From Intrasporangium flavum (GTDB taxonomy: Bacteria > Actinomycetota > Actinomycetes > Actinomycetales > Dermatophilaceae): a DNA stretch of 64,000 bases. A program made the translations under genes and the position numbers. Shown here in pieces: positions 1 to 7,763 of this stretch. Numbering within the stretch: position 1 is the stretch's first letter; each line of letters starts with the position of its first letter. The DNA lies in NCBI RefSeq assembly GCF_001956915.1, contig NZ_MLJO01000003.1:372001-436000 (forward strand), read 5' to 3'. The notes below the pieces were generated by a model. It was not told where the DNA came from and searched no databases. It saw only the letters and a program-made list of their open reading frames with translations.

Positions 1-431
1 ACCGTCAACGGGTCGCCGTCGAGACCTCCGGCCAGTTCCACCGCACCGCGCAGATCCGCCCGGTGCGCGTCTTCCCCGAGCAGATCGCCGCCGACCCGGC
101 CCGGTACGTCGTCCTCTCCAGCGGCTCCACCGTCCCGGAACTCCTGCACCGAAACGCCCTCAAAGCGGACGGGGCCGTCATATGGTCGCTCTGGTCCGGG
201 TACCTGAGCGAGGCCTCCGGTCGTCGCCTGAAGGAGACGCTCATGGCTGCAGGGGTGACGCTGATCGAGGCCCACACGTCCGGCCACGCGACCGTGCCCG
301 ACCTGCAACGGCTTGTCGCCGCGATCAACCCCGGCCGAGTCGTGCCCATCCACACCGACGCACCGCACGCGTTCGCCGCGCTGTTCCCCCGAGCCAGCCA
401 GGTTGCCGACGGCGACTGGTGGAATGTCTGA
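1..431 (+). CDS. MBL-fold metallohydrolase, C-terminal part (5' end outside window)
   Basis: The frame is open from base 3 with no start needed, so this is the last 142 residues of a longer protein. The tail contains HTSGHATVPDL followed by a VAAINPGRVVPIHT stretch. That is the signature of the RNA-specificity (RMMBL) end of RNase J/CPSF-like metallo-beta-lactamase proteins, where the histidine of the SGHA motif helps bind metal. The likely role is therefore a zinc-dependent nuclease or phosphodiesterase, but the catalytic HxHxDH part is not in view. Its TGA lies inside a 7-bp hairpin (417-438). The next gene starts 23 bases later on the same strand, suggesting one operon with the three following genes. 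Confidence 0.8.
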   Translation, partial: RQRVAVETSGQFHRTAQIRPVRVFPEQIAADPARYVVLSSGSTVPELLHRNALKADGAVIWSLWSGYLSEASGRRLKETLMAAGVTLIEAHTSGHATVPDLQRLVAAINPGRVVPIHTDAPHAFAALFPRASQVADGDWWNV

Positions 432-438
432 TCCACCA
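417..438 (+). other. Small hairpin over the MBL stop codon
   Basis: TGGTGGA (417-423) pairs with TCCACCA (432-438) around an 8-base loop containing the TGA. It is directly followed by CGAAAGGGCCTGCCAC (439-454), just before the next ATG. It could affect translation of the second gene. Confidence 0.4.
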
Positions 439-454
439 CGAAAGGGCCTGCCAC

Positions 455-1789
455 ATGTTGACCCATGAAGACCTGATGGACGCCGCGCCGCGGCTCGGTT
501 TGGAGCACGCCCACAACCGCAAGGACTACAAGAACAGCATCGGGCGCGCGGTCATCCGCGGCGTCTACCAAGGGACACGCGCTGTCGCGGTGTCCGGAGA
601 CACCAAGCTCATGTGCGCATCCCTGATCGACCTGCTCGACCTGCACGCCTCAGGCCAGCCGGCTCCCGCGGGCGCCTCTGTCGCACCGGACGAGGTCACC
701 ATGCTCTTCGCGGCCGACCCGGCCCACCGCGAAGGGCCGGACGCGCTCCGCACCCTGGCCAGCAGCATGGTGACGGGGCCCAGCGTCAACCTCGTCGAGG
801 TCGCTCCCGACGGCACGGCAGCCGCCGTCGAGGCGGAACCGGTCGACTTCGGCGCCGGGGCCGACCCCGCCAAGGAGTACAGGTACACCCGCTGGCACGA
901 CCTACTCATGGGCGTTGCATCGCCGCCGGCGTTGCTGGCCGAGATCATCGACAAGGTGGGCCGACCCGAGCTGCGGGCGTATCCCCAGCTCACCGCCAAG
1001 GGCGAGTGGTCGCTTCGGGTCGAAGGCGTCGAGGCCGGACGCTACGCGAGGGGCCGGCTCACGCTTAGCGTCGGCAAGGACGGCTCCGCGGACCCCGTGA
1101 CCGGCACCCGTCGGATGAGCTCGCCTCGCACCAAGTGGCAGCAGGCGACGGGTCTGACCTCGCCGCTGGTCATCAGCGAGGACGACGACCTTTCCGCTGG
1201 TGTGACTGCACTCGCCGCTTTCGCCGACGCGTGGCTGCCTGCGCGGAAGACCCTTTCAGCAGCTGCGAAGCAGGAAGAGCATGCCTTGGAGTCCCGGGTG
1301 CTGCGCGGGCTCGTCCCGCTCACGCCCCGCGGCGGTGGTCGGCTGCAGGTGCTCGACCCAGGCGAGCACGGCGGCGACCACAGAGGGATCGTCAACTGGG
1401 GCAGCCAGTTCCCCACTCGATGGGGACACGACGGCGGCAACTCCGCCCGGTACCTCGATGCGCTGCTGCGCGACGGCGACACCCCGTGGGCCCTCGAGCT
1501 CAAGGCCGCGCTGCCCGGGAGCGGACTCCGGGCCTACTACCGGCACGCGGTCGGCCAAGCAGTCCTGTACCGCCAGTTCATCAAGACCGCCACCCCGCTG
1601 CGGCCGTGGTTCGACCGGTACGGCCTCGACCAAGCCAAGGTCCGCGCAGCCGTCGTGATCCCCGAACCGACCGCCGGTCCGGCGGACCTTGTCGACCGCC
1701 AGGCAGCGCTCTGCCGCATGTTCGGTCTCGAGCTCTTCTGGGTCTCGGACACCTACGCCGCTCTCCACGCGATCCCGTACGAGGCGTAG
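455..1789 (+). CDS. Hypothetical protein, possible PD-(D/E)XK nuclease
   Basis: 444 residues from ATG 455, which follows AAAGGG at about 10 bases; the open frame runs further upstream into the MBL gene, but this start fits the spacing. I do not recognise the family. Near the C-terminus a WALELKAALPG segment (E348-L-K350, with D342 before it) is followed by HAVGQAVLYRQFI, which resembles the acid-ExK plus Q-x3-Y pattern of PD-(D/E)XK nucleases. The N-terminal 300 residues show no motif I can place. It sits between an MBL-fold gene and a macrodomain gene with a 7-base gap to the latter, so the group is probably co-transcribed. The nuclease assignment is an inference from short motifs. Confidence 0.7.
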   Translation: MLTHEDLMDAAPRLGLEHAHNRKDYKNSIGRAVIRGVYQGTRAVAVSGDTKLMCASLIDLLDLHASGQPAPAGASVAPDEVTMLFAADPAHREGPDALRTLASSMVTGPSVNLVEVAPDGTAAAVEAEPVDFGAGADPAKEYRYTRWHDLLMGVASPPALLAEIIDKVGRPELRAYPQLTAKGEWSLRVEGVEAGRYARGRLTLSVGKDGSADPVTGTRRMSSPRTKWQQATGLTSPLVISEDDDLSAGVTALAAFADAWLPARKTLSAAAKQEEHALESRVLRGLVPLTPRGGGRLQVLDPGEHGGDHRGIVNWGSQFPTRWGHDGGNSARYLDALLRDGDTPWALELKAALPGSGLRAYYRHAVGQAVLYRQFIKTATPLRPWFDRYGLDQAKVRAAVVIPEPTAGPADLVDRQAALCRMFGLELFWVSDTYAALHAIPYEA

Positions 1790-1796
1790 CCGTCCC

Positions 1797-2267
1797 GTGG
1801 CGTACACCGAGCTCACCGGCGACCTGCTCACGGTCGATCTGCCCGCGATCGGGCATGGCTGCAACACCGCAGGCTCCATGGCCGGCGGGATCGCACGCCA
1901 GGTACGAGACCGGTGGCCGCAGCTGTACGCCGAGTACGCACAACGGTGCGCCACCGGACGGTTCGCGCTCGGGTCGTTCCACGCCGTCGACGTCGGAGAC
2001 AAGCTCGTCTACAACCTCGGCACCCAGGCACGACCCGGCCGGAACGCCGATCTGGATGCGATCGAGTCAGCCGTTTCGGCAGTCCTGGACGACCTGACTC
2101 GCAGGGGCATCCCGGCGCTCGGGCTGCCCCGCCTGGGCGCCGGCATCGGCGGCCTCCCATGGCGCGAGGTTGAAGCGTCCCTGCGCCGTATGGCCATGGA
2201 CTCACCAGTCCAACTCGTCGTCGTCACGCAGCCGCGACGAGGAAACACTCATGAAGACCTGCAGTGA
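1797..2267 (+). CDS. Macrodomain protein (DarG/TARG1-like ADP-ribosyl hydrolase)
   Basis: 156 residues from GTG 1797, 7 bases after the previous stop. A GHGCNTAGSMAGGIARQV loop near residue 18 matches the conserved first ADP-ribose-binding loop of macrodomains, and LPRLGAGIGGLPW near residue 118 matches the second, phosphate-binding loop. Both are close to the form seen in DarG, TARG1 and ALC1-like macrodomains. Such proteins bind ADP-ribose or remove it from DNA or protein. In DarTG the macrodomain is the antitoxin of the ADP-ribosyltransferase DarT. No DarT-like gene is visible here, so its partner may be one of the neighbouring unknown proteins. Its 3' end overlaps the next gene by 17 bases. 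Confidence 0.88.
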   Translation: MAYTELTGDLLTVDLPAIGHGCNTAGSMAGGIARQVRDRWPQLYAEYAQRCATGRFALGSFHAVDVGDKLVYNLGTQARPGRNADLDAIESAVSAVLDDLTRRGIPALGLPRLGAGIGGLPWREVEASLRRMAMDSPVQLVVVTQPRRGNTHEDLQ

Positions 2268-3603
2268 CAAGCTCCTCGGGACCCACTGCTCGCAAGTCGG
2301 CTTGCCTCAGGGGGAGCTACCCCAAGCAGCTAAGGATCGCCGACTGATCGACATGTGGTGCGGGCGCGTGGCCACCCGCTCAACTTTGCCGGACAGTGTT
2401 CTACTCCTTGTCGTGAGCGAAAACGACACGAGCGACGCCGACACCAGTCCCCAAGCGACTTACGCCATTGGGGCTGCCGAGGCCCCGGTGGACGGTTCGT
2501 GCGTCAAACGTGATCCGGCATTCGACGATGCGCGCGTTGCCATAGCCCCGGACCGCGTCGACAAGGGCCGCCTGCTGATGGCCGGGCTCGAACAGGAGAT
2601 CGGCGGCCTGTGGGACACCATGAACCACATGCAGGGCGCCCCGGCACCAAGCGGCTTCCTCGACCTGACCGATCACAGCATCCAAGACCTGCTGAACTGG
2701 CTGCGCCGCGCTCTGACCACGATCAGATCGCTAGACCACGAGATATTCGAGAAGTCCGACCCGGCCACGTACCAGGCTGCGCGACAGGTCGACCCTCGCG
2801 GCATGACCATCCGCGGACTCACCGCCCCGCGCAATAACGCAGTGCACCACCCAGAGGTGGTCGACCCCCAAGTCGACCGCGCACTCGGGCCATTGGACGG
2901 CCACTACGTAATCTTCCCTGCCTGGGTGGAACGCACCAACCGTCTTGACCCGATGTTCACCACGCAGAAGGGCTTCTCACAGTCTTACGCGGACGCCTAC
3001 GACGAATACGTGGCCGGGCGTACGCTGCATGACACACTGTTGGACGCGTTCGGCTTCTTCGACACGCTGGCTCCGGACTTGGCGCGGCGGGACGAGGCCG
3101 GGCAGCTCACGTGCTTTCCGTTGCCCCCGCCACCTTTCGCTGAGCCCGGTCTCTACTTCCGGCTCAGCCCGTCATCACCGAACGAACACCGCCAGCAGGC
3201 CCTGCTTGACGCTCAGCTGCGACTCCAGCTGGAGATGAACGCGCCGACGGGCCTTGAGCGCGTTATCACGGGGGCGTTCGAGGCGGAGCCGGGCCATGTC
3301 GTACTGGTGGGGTACACGATCCTTCATGAGCGGTTCACACACCAGTTCTTCGAGCCGAGCGATCAGGTCACCTTCGACATCCGACGCGGGTATCGGTACG
3401 TATTGGACGCCGGCGTATCACCCGGCTCAAACTCGCAGGTCCTGGAAGTGGCGGCCGACCTGACCTTGGCCGGTGGACGCCCTCTGCCTACTGCTGAACT
3501 GCTGCGCGCCGGATCCGACGGCGGGGAACGAGCCCGCGTCCAATGGGAGTTGTGCCGGAAGGACCCGCGTCACTATGCCCGTTTCCGCCGTCCCAGAGCG
3601 TGA
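2251..3603 (+). CDS. Hypothetical protein with HEPN-like R-x4-H motif
   Basis: 450 residues from ATG 2251, inside the end of the macrodomain gene in another frame, which implies translational coupling. No named family is recognised. A helical stretch (about residues 150-190) is followed by APRNNAVHHPE, where R194 and H199 form the R-N-x3-H pattern typical of HEPN ribonuclease toxins. The rest (about 200-450) is unassigned, and its C-terminal half contains hydrophobic beta-like segments. If the HEPN reading is right, the protein could be an RNase effector controlled by the macrodomain partner, but one short motif is weak evidence. Strand and codon use agree with the three upstream genes. Confidence 0.7.
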   Translation: MKTCSDKLLGTHCSQVGLPQGELPQAAKDRRLIDMWCGRVATRSTLPDSVLLLVVSENDTSDADTSPQATYAIGAAEAPVDGSCVKRDPAFDDARVAIAPDRVDKGRLLMAGLEQEIGGLWDTMNHMQGAPAPSGFLDLTDHSIQDLLNWLRRALTTIRSLDHEIFEKSDPATYQAARQVDPRGMTIRGLTAPRNNAVHHPEVVDPQVDRALGPLDGHYVIFPAWVERTNRLDPMFTTQKGFSQSYADAYDEYVAGRTLHDTLLDAFGFFDTLAPDLARRDEAGQLTCFPLPPPPFAEPGLYFRLSPSSPNEHRQQALLDAQLRLQLEMNAPTGLERVITGAFEAEPGHVVLVGYTILHERFTHQFFEPSDQVTFDIRRGYRYVLDAGVSPGSNSQVLEVAADLTLAGGRPLPTAELLRAGSDGGERARVQWELCRKDPRHYARFRRPRA

Positions 3604-3709
3604 GCGGAGAAGCGCAGTCACCACGCTCAGGAACGGCCCCCTAAACACAAGAAGACGGCCCAGCCGGGCGCCGCCCGTCCGGCGCACGAGAGGAGCCGAC
3701 CAGGGCGGG

Positions 3710-4309
3710 TCATGGGCTGAGTTCGTCTGGGGCGAACTGCGCCAAGGCTCGGTACACGGACGCCCGACTGACGCCGACCACTCGAGCGATGGAGGCGACG
3801 TCGTGCTCGCGACTGTCGTACATGCTCCGGGCAACCTTCAGCTTCTCCGGTGTCCAAACGGTAGGCCGGCCACCGGTACGCCCGCGGGCTCGGGCCGCCG
3901 CGAGGCCGGCCAGGGTCCGCTCGCGGATCAGGTCTCGCTCGAACTCGGCGAGGGCGCCGAAGAGGTGGAAGACGAGCTTCCCGCCGGCGGTGGAGGTGTC
4001 GATGTTCTCGGTGACGCTGCGGAAAGCCACGCCCCGGCTCTCGAGGATCTGGACCGTGTGGATGAGGTGGCGCAGGCTGCGGCCGAGACGGTCGAGTCTC
4101 CACACCACCACCGTGTCTCCCGGTCGAAGCTGCTCGAGCATGGCGTCGAGCGCCGGCCGGTGCTCAAGTTTGCCGGACGCCTTGTCGGTGAAGATGCGCT
4201 GGCATCCGGCGGCCTGGAGGGCATCTCGCTGCAGGGCCGCGTCTTGCTCAAGGGTGGACACGCGGGCGTACCCGACTAGGTAGCCGGCGATGGGGGCCTC
4301 ATTACTCAT
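3710..4309 (-). CDS. Serine recombinase, resolvase/invertase family
   Basis: 199 residues. ATG 4309 is preceded by AGAAGGAGG at 7-8 bases, so I prefer it to an in-frame ATG 12 codons upstream. The N-terminal catalytic domain has GYARVST with nucleophile Ser18, then WRLDRLGRSLRHL and an FHLFGALAEFERDLIRERT segment, the usual order in Tn3-type resolvases and DNA invertases. A C-terminal Hin-type HTH contains VASIARVVGVSRASVYRAL. It would resolve cointegrates or invert a segment by recombining paired sites near its own promoter. No transposase is near it, so it may be a leftover of a transposon or serve the element itself. It is convergent with the HEPN-like gene at 3603. Confidence 0.93.
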   Translation of the reverse strand: MSNEAPIAGYLVGYARVSTLEQDAALQRDALQAAGCQRIFTDKASGKLEHRPALDAMLEQLRPGDTVVVWRLDRLGRSLRHLIHTVQILESRGVAFRSVTENIDTSTAGGKLVFHLFGALAEFERDLIRERTLAGLAAARARGRTGGRPTVWTPEKLKVARSMYDSREHDVASIARVVGVSRASVYRALAQFAPDELSP

Positions 4310-4359
4310 GGGTGTCCCTCCTTCTGAGACGTTGATTTTGGACATGGGAAAAGGACAGA

Positions 4360-4387
4360 CGCCCCCGTCTCGTTGGAGGCGGGGGCG
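4360..4387 (-). terminator. GC hairpin between the small ORF and the resolvase
   Basis: CGCCCCCG (4360-4367) pairs with CGGGGGCG (4380-4387), loop 12. On the minus strand it lies about 115 bases after the stop of the small ORF at 4504-4644 and 50 bases before the resolvase start. It could be a terminator for the former or part of a resolvase site. Confidence 0.4.
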
Positions 4388-4503
4388 CCTGGGTGTTCAG
4401 AAACGCTCGATTCTGTGAGCGCTTCTACGTCCGTAGGGCGGCCGCGGAGGCCAGCTCCAGTCGCCCGAGGCGTTAGCTACCCGCTGACCCATCAAGATGA
4501 AGG

Positions 4504-4644
4504 TCAGCGCCTCGCGACGGTCACGTTGTAAGGGGTCAGCATTTTCCGGAGGTACTGCAAGCCGGCTGGTGTGCTGAAGTCGGCAGCCTTCCTCGAGGGC
4601 ACATCACTGTGGGCAGCTACGGGCTCAATGGCATCATTCGGCAC
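4504..4644 (-). CDS. Possible small protein (46 aa), unassigned
   Basis: A short frame starts at GTG 4644 with GGGGG about 6 bases upstream and ends at 4504. The translation reads as plausible protein (ending AGLQYLRKMLTPYNVTVARR) rather than the arginine/proline-rich noise of shadow frames here. It could be a real small gene or the tail of a decayed one, since a stop precedes it at 4663. No family is recognised. Confidence 0.3.
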   Translation of the reverse strand: MPNDAIEPVAAHSDVPSRKAADFSTPAGLQYLRKMLTPYNVTVARR

Positions 4645-4917
4645 GTACGAGCCCCCATGGCGTCACTGCGTCAATGCCAGCGTTGGCCAGCGCTGGGCGG
4701 CCTTGCATGAAGCGCTGGGGATAGGGGTGACCTCGAACGCTCCCCACGAGGGCTCCGGTTGCGCTGAGCTGGGCAGCGCCGCCGCCCGGGGGCTTCAGGT
4801 GGTCGGTGTGACCTCTGAGCCGTGGACATCGGTAGCCGCCCGAGACTCCTCCTCGCACCCCACTCTCTTGGGGTGACAGCGTGCACGGGACTGCGGAGGG
4901 GGTGCGAGCATGTCCCC
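4645..4917. other. Non-coding or decayed stretch before the ATPase gene
   Basis: I see no convincing gene between the small ORF and ATG 4918. Open frames on both strands here have poor composition and no starts with good SD. A CGGAGGG lies about 20 bases before ATG 4918, rather far for an SD. The promoter of the ATPase gene is probably here, but no clear -35/-10 pair stands out. Confidence 0.4.
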
Positions 4918-7083
4918 ATGACGACTCACGGGGGTGCCACGACCGGCTTCAGCCTGCAGGGTAGGAGGGAAGCGTTCTTCGATACCCACCCGAAGGCCAA
5001 AATCCTCGATGCCGCACTCCAGACGCCTGACAATCGGATTCCGCTCTTCTTCGTGACTTCGCGTGTGGAGCACGCCGACCTCCGAAACGTAGGTTTTGCG
5101 CTCGGTCGCCTCGGGGCTGACATCGAGCGCCAGTTTCTGATCAATGGGGAGATAGCCTTCTTCTTCGCCCCTTGGCGCGATTTTCAGCGTCGTTCATTCA
5201 ACGTGATGACGAACGGGCTCGCGGAGTTCTCCAAGCTGGCGCAGAATTCGGCCGGACGGGGTGAAAGGTTCACGCCCTCGGCCAAGGTTGCGATTCTGGT
5301 GTCCGAAGATACTCAAGTCCAGGCGAAGATCGAGGAGTGGCAGAACAGCTCGACCTCTCCGACGCTGATCATCTCGGTCCCTGTGGCTTCCGATGACCCG
5401 GAAGTCACTCGGGTGGAACTTCTCAGGCAGCTACGAGCCAGTCTGGGCGATCGGGATCTGTATCGGACGCAGAACCCGGTAACGGGGGACGATTTCTTCG
5501 GCCGACAAGAGATGCTTCGGAACGTGGCGGCCGCACTGCAGAGCGACGAGAACGTCGTGATTCTTGGGCTGCGGCGATCCGGAAAGACATCAGTGCTGCG
5601 CGAATTGAAGCGACAGATGCTTGCGCGCGGGACGATTGTGACTATGAGTGATCTCCAGGTCCTTGAGGAGCACAGCGTCGGCAGTCTGGCAAAGTCGATT
5701 GCAAGCAATCTCGCCGACGACTTGCGTGATGCTCGCCAAGCGGGGCTCTCGGTGAAAATCGGGGACCAGCGTGAGCAGGCGGCTGACAACATGGCCCTGT
5801 CGGACCTGTCAGACAGGCTGAAGCGTGTGGCAAACAGGAACGCCGATCTGCGCTTTGTAATTGCAGTAGATGAGATCGAGAGCGCTGCCCGCATTGCCAA
5901 GTCGGACCCGGATCAAGTAAGGACTTTCCTCGCCGCATTGCGTACCGCGGCTCAAGCCTGCCCCAACCTGTCGCTGGCATTTTCCGGTGTGGCCAACCGG
6001 ATGTTCAGGTCCACTGTCCTTGGGCAGGGCCCCTCCGCCGTTGATAACCCGATGTTTGGCCAGGTGAGTAGCACCTATATCACCGCGTTCAACGAGGCTG
6101 AGACGGGAGAACTGCTTCTCAAGCTCGGGCGCCCGATGTTCTTGAGTTGGACGGACGAGGCGGTCTCGGACGTTCAGGCCGCTACGGGCGGAATGCCTTA
6201 CTTCGTGCGCAATCTCGCGTCCGCTGTTCGCAAGAGCATCAAGGACAGCGAGAACACGGCTGACTTCGCGATGGTCACCGTCACGGCGGCTCATGTGGCC
6301 GCAGTCCTGCCCTTGTGGCGGGAGGACGCCGGTCACGATTGGCGCCAACTGATCGAAGCGCTCCGCCTCCACTATCCGGAGGCGGCGGATCTGCTTGACC
6401 CGTCGTTGTCGGGGGATGAACTGGATCAGTGGATCCAAGCCGATGCCACCACGCGAGACGCCGCTGAGGATCTTGCTCATCTCGGGCTACTTGTACGCGA
6501 AGAGGCTGGCGCATGGCGGCGCACTGAGGCACTTCAGGCCATCCATAGGCTCATTGCTGAGAGGCCTATGGAGAGCGACGCGGATGAAGACCAAGATACG
6601 GAGACTGAGGAGGGCATACTCGCCCTTATAAGGCGCGGGGAGGCGCACAGCCTGGAGCTGAAGGAAACCTTCCGCATCAACTCACACACAGGCCAGAAGG
6701 ACGCCAGGATGGAGGGAGAAATCGTCCGAGCAGTCGCCGGCCTCATGAACGCCGACGGTGGCCGGCTGATTGTGGGCGTTCACGACTCGGGAGAGGTGAA
6801 GGGCTTGAAGCGCGACCTGCAAGTATTCGGCGAGAGCCTCGACAGGTTCGAGCGGTGGATACTCGGTGATCTACTCGGGAAGCGCATCGATCCAGTCCTT
6901 GTGTCCAAATCCGTGCGCCTATGGTGGGTGCGCGTGCGGGGAGCGCAGATATGTGCGTTGGAGATTCAGAAGACGTCCGAGCCAGCATGGGTGGATGACG
7001 AGCACCTGCACGTACGGGCGGGGAATCAAACCCTCGAGTTGACTGGGCGAAGGCTGGCTTCTTTCCTCGCGGAGCGAGCCTAG
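4918..7083 (+). CDS. P-loop (AAA/STAND-like) ATPase fused to Schlafen AlbA_2 domain
   Basis: 721 residues. An unassigned N-terminal region (1-200) precedes an AAA-type NTPase: GLRRSGKT (217-224) is the Walker A and FVIAVDEIE (D318-E319) the Walker B, like the Orc1/STAND-type ATPases with a 'GxRRxGKT' loop. After a helical region (400-540) an acidic linker (DADEDQDTETEE) leads to an AlbA_2/Schlafen domain. There SLELKETF (about 578-585) carries the conserved E and K, followed by MNADGGRLIVGVHDSGEVKG. AlbA_2 domains occur in nucleases and in prokaryotic defence proteins. The architecture suggests a single-gene sensor-effector in which nucleotide hydrolysis gates a nucleic-acid-acting tail; this function is inference. 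Base composition is clearly lower in GC than neighbours, a sign of recent transfer. Confidence 0.9.
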   Translation: MTTHGGATTGFSLQGRREAFFDTHPKAKILDAALQTPDNRIPLFFVTSRVEHADLRNVGFALGRLGADIERQFLINGEIAFFFAPWRDFQRRSFNVMTNGLAEFSKLAQNSAGRGERFTPSAKVAILVSEDTQVQAKIEEWQNSSTSPTLIISVPVASDDPEVTRVELLRQLRASLGDRDLYRTQNPVTGDDFFGRQEMLRNVAAALQSDENVVILGLRRSGKTSVLRELKRQMLARGTIVTMSDLQVLEEHSVGSLAKSIASNLADDLRDARQAGLSVKIGDQREQAADNMALSDLSDRLKRVANRNADLRFVIAVDEIESAARIAKSDPDQVRTFLAALRTAAQACPNLSLAFSGVANRMFRSTVLGQGPSAVDNPMFGQVSSTYITAFNEAETGELLLKLGRPMFLSWTDEAVSDVQAATGGMPYFVRNLASAVRKSIKDSENTADFAMVTVTAAHVAAVLPLWREDAGHDWRQLIEALRLHYPEAADLLDPSLSGDELDQWIQADATTRDAAEDLAHLGLLVREEAGAWRRTEALQAIHRLIAERPMESDADEDQDTETEEGILALIRRGEAHSLELKETFRINSHTGQKDARMEGEIVRAVAGLMNADGGRLIVGVHDSGEVKGLKRDLQVFGESLDRFERWILGDLLGKRIDPVLVSKSVRLWWVRVRGAQICALEIQKTSEPAWVDDEHLHVRAGNQTLELTGRRLASFLAERA

Positions 7084-7107
7084 TCCCGACGTTGCACCCT
7101 CTCTCCA

Positions 7108-7129
7108 GGGACTTGTCGGCGACAAGCCC
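7108..7129 (+). terminator. Dyad just after the ATPase-AlbA_2 gene
   Basis: CTTGTCG (7112-7118) and CGACAAG (7120-7126) form a perfect dyad extended by GGG/CCC with one bulged A, 25 bases after the stop. It fits a terminator without a T-run, or a protein-binding site. Confidence 0.45.
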
Positions 7130-7423
7130 ATCGACGTAGGTGAAGAGTGAGGTGCGGCCAAGATCGTTTGTGTCGGGCCGGAAGTACGGCCGCCTATGGG
7201 GCCGCCGGAGCCGACGCTGGCGTCACGGAATGGGCGGCGACCTGCCGTTCGGAGAGTTCTGATGTGCCGTGGAGCGGCGCACGTGGTCTAGGAATTGTCC
7301 AAGCGCCTCTAGACCCCTTTCCGGGAGGCAGCAACAGGCGCTGGGGCGGTGCCTGCCCGACGCGGAGCGCGGTAGAGCCATTGGGCTTCGTCGAGGACAC
7401 CTCCACGCGAAGCATGGTGGCGT
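7130..7423. other. Stretch without a convincing gene
   Basis: Open frames on the plus strand across 7147-7554 have arginine/serine-rich low-quality translations and no SD. I see nothing functional here. Confidence 0.4.
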
Positions 7424-7693
7424 TCACAGTGGCTCGTCTTCCAGGTCGTAGCCGCTGCCGTACTCGGAGCCGTAGGCCCAACGACGAGAAGGGCTTCCGG
7501 TGCCGGGACTCACCGGCCGGGACAGCACGGCGACGACGCCCTCGACGGCCTTGACACAAACGAGGACGACGTCGGCCAAGTCATGGACGGCGCGGAGGCC
7601 GGCCGTCGCGGTCTCCGGCTCGTGTTCGCGGAGCTTGGCGTAGGCCACGACAACGAGGGCCGCCGCTGCGGCCACGGACATGACGATGATCAT
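7424..7693 (-). CDS. Small membrane protein, unknown function
   Basis: 89 residues from ATG 7693, preceded by AGAGGAGAA at the right distance. The N-terminus (MIIVMSVAAAAALVVVAYAKL) is one membrane helix or an uncleaved signal anchor. A second hydrophobic stretch (VHDLADVVLVCVKAVEGVVAVL) follows, then a polar tail rich in Gly, Ser, Tyr and Glu. No family is recognised. It is the last of three minus-strand genes (8873-9910, 7764-8660, 7424-7693), each preceded by a GC-rich hairpin with GGCCC arms. Confidence 0.65.
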   Translation of the reverse strand: MIIVMSVAAAAALVVVAYAKLREHEPETATAGLRAVHDLADVVLVCVKAVEGVVAVLSRPVSPGTGSPSRRWAYGSEYGSGYDLEDEPL

Positions 7694-7717
7694 GGGTTCT
7701 CCTCTGGGACAAGGGCG

Positions 7718-7746
7718 GGAGGCCCGCCGACGGGCGACGGGCCTCC
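7718..7746 (-). terminator. GC hairpin between two minus-strand genes
   Basis: GGAGGCCCG (7718-7726) pairs perfectly with CGGGCCTCC (7738-7746). It lies 17 bases past the stop of the upstream gene (7764) and 25 bases before the start of the next (7693), so it may terminate one and leave reduced readthrough into the other. Confidence 0.5.
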
Positions 7747-7763
7747 TGCGATGAAGTGGTGGG

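Noticed and set aside
1797..3603. Classical DarTG toxin-antitoxin pair
   Set aside because: The macrodomain fits DarG, but no ADP-ribosyltransferase of DarT type is recognised next to it.
4571..4876. Plus-strand 101-codon frame before the ATPase gene
   Set aside because: No SD and unnatural composition.
7147..7554. Plus-strand 135-codon frame
   Set aside because: Arg/Ser-rich translation; overlaps the better-supported minus-strand small membrane gene.
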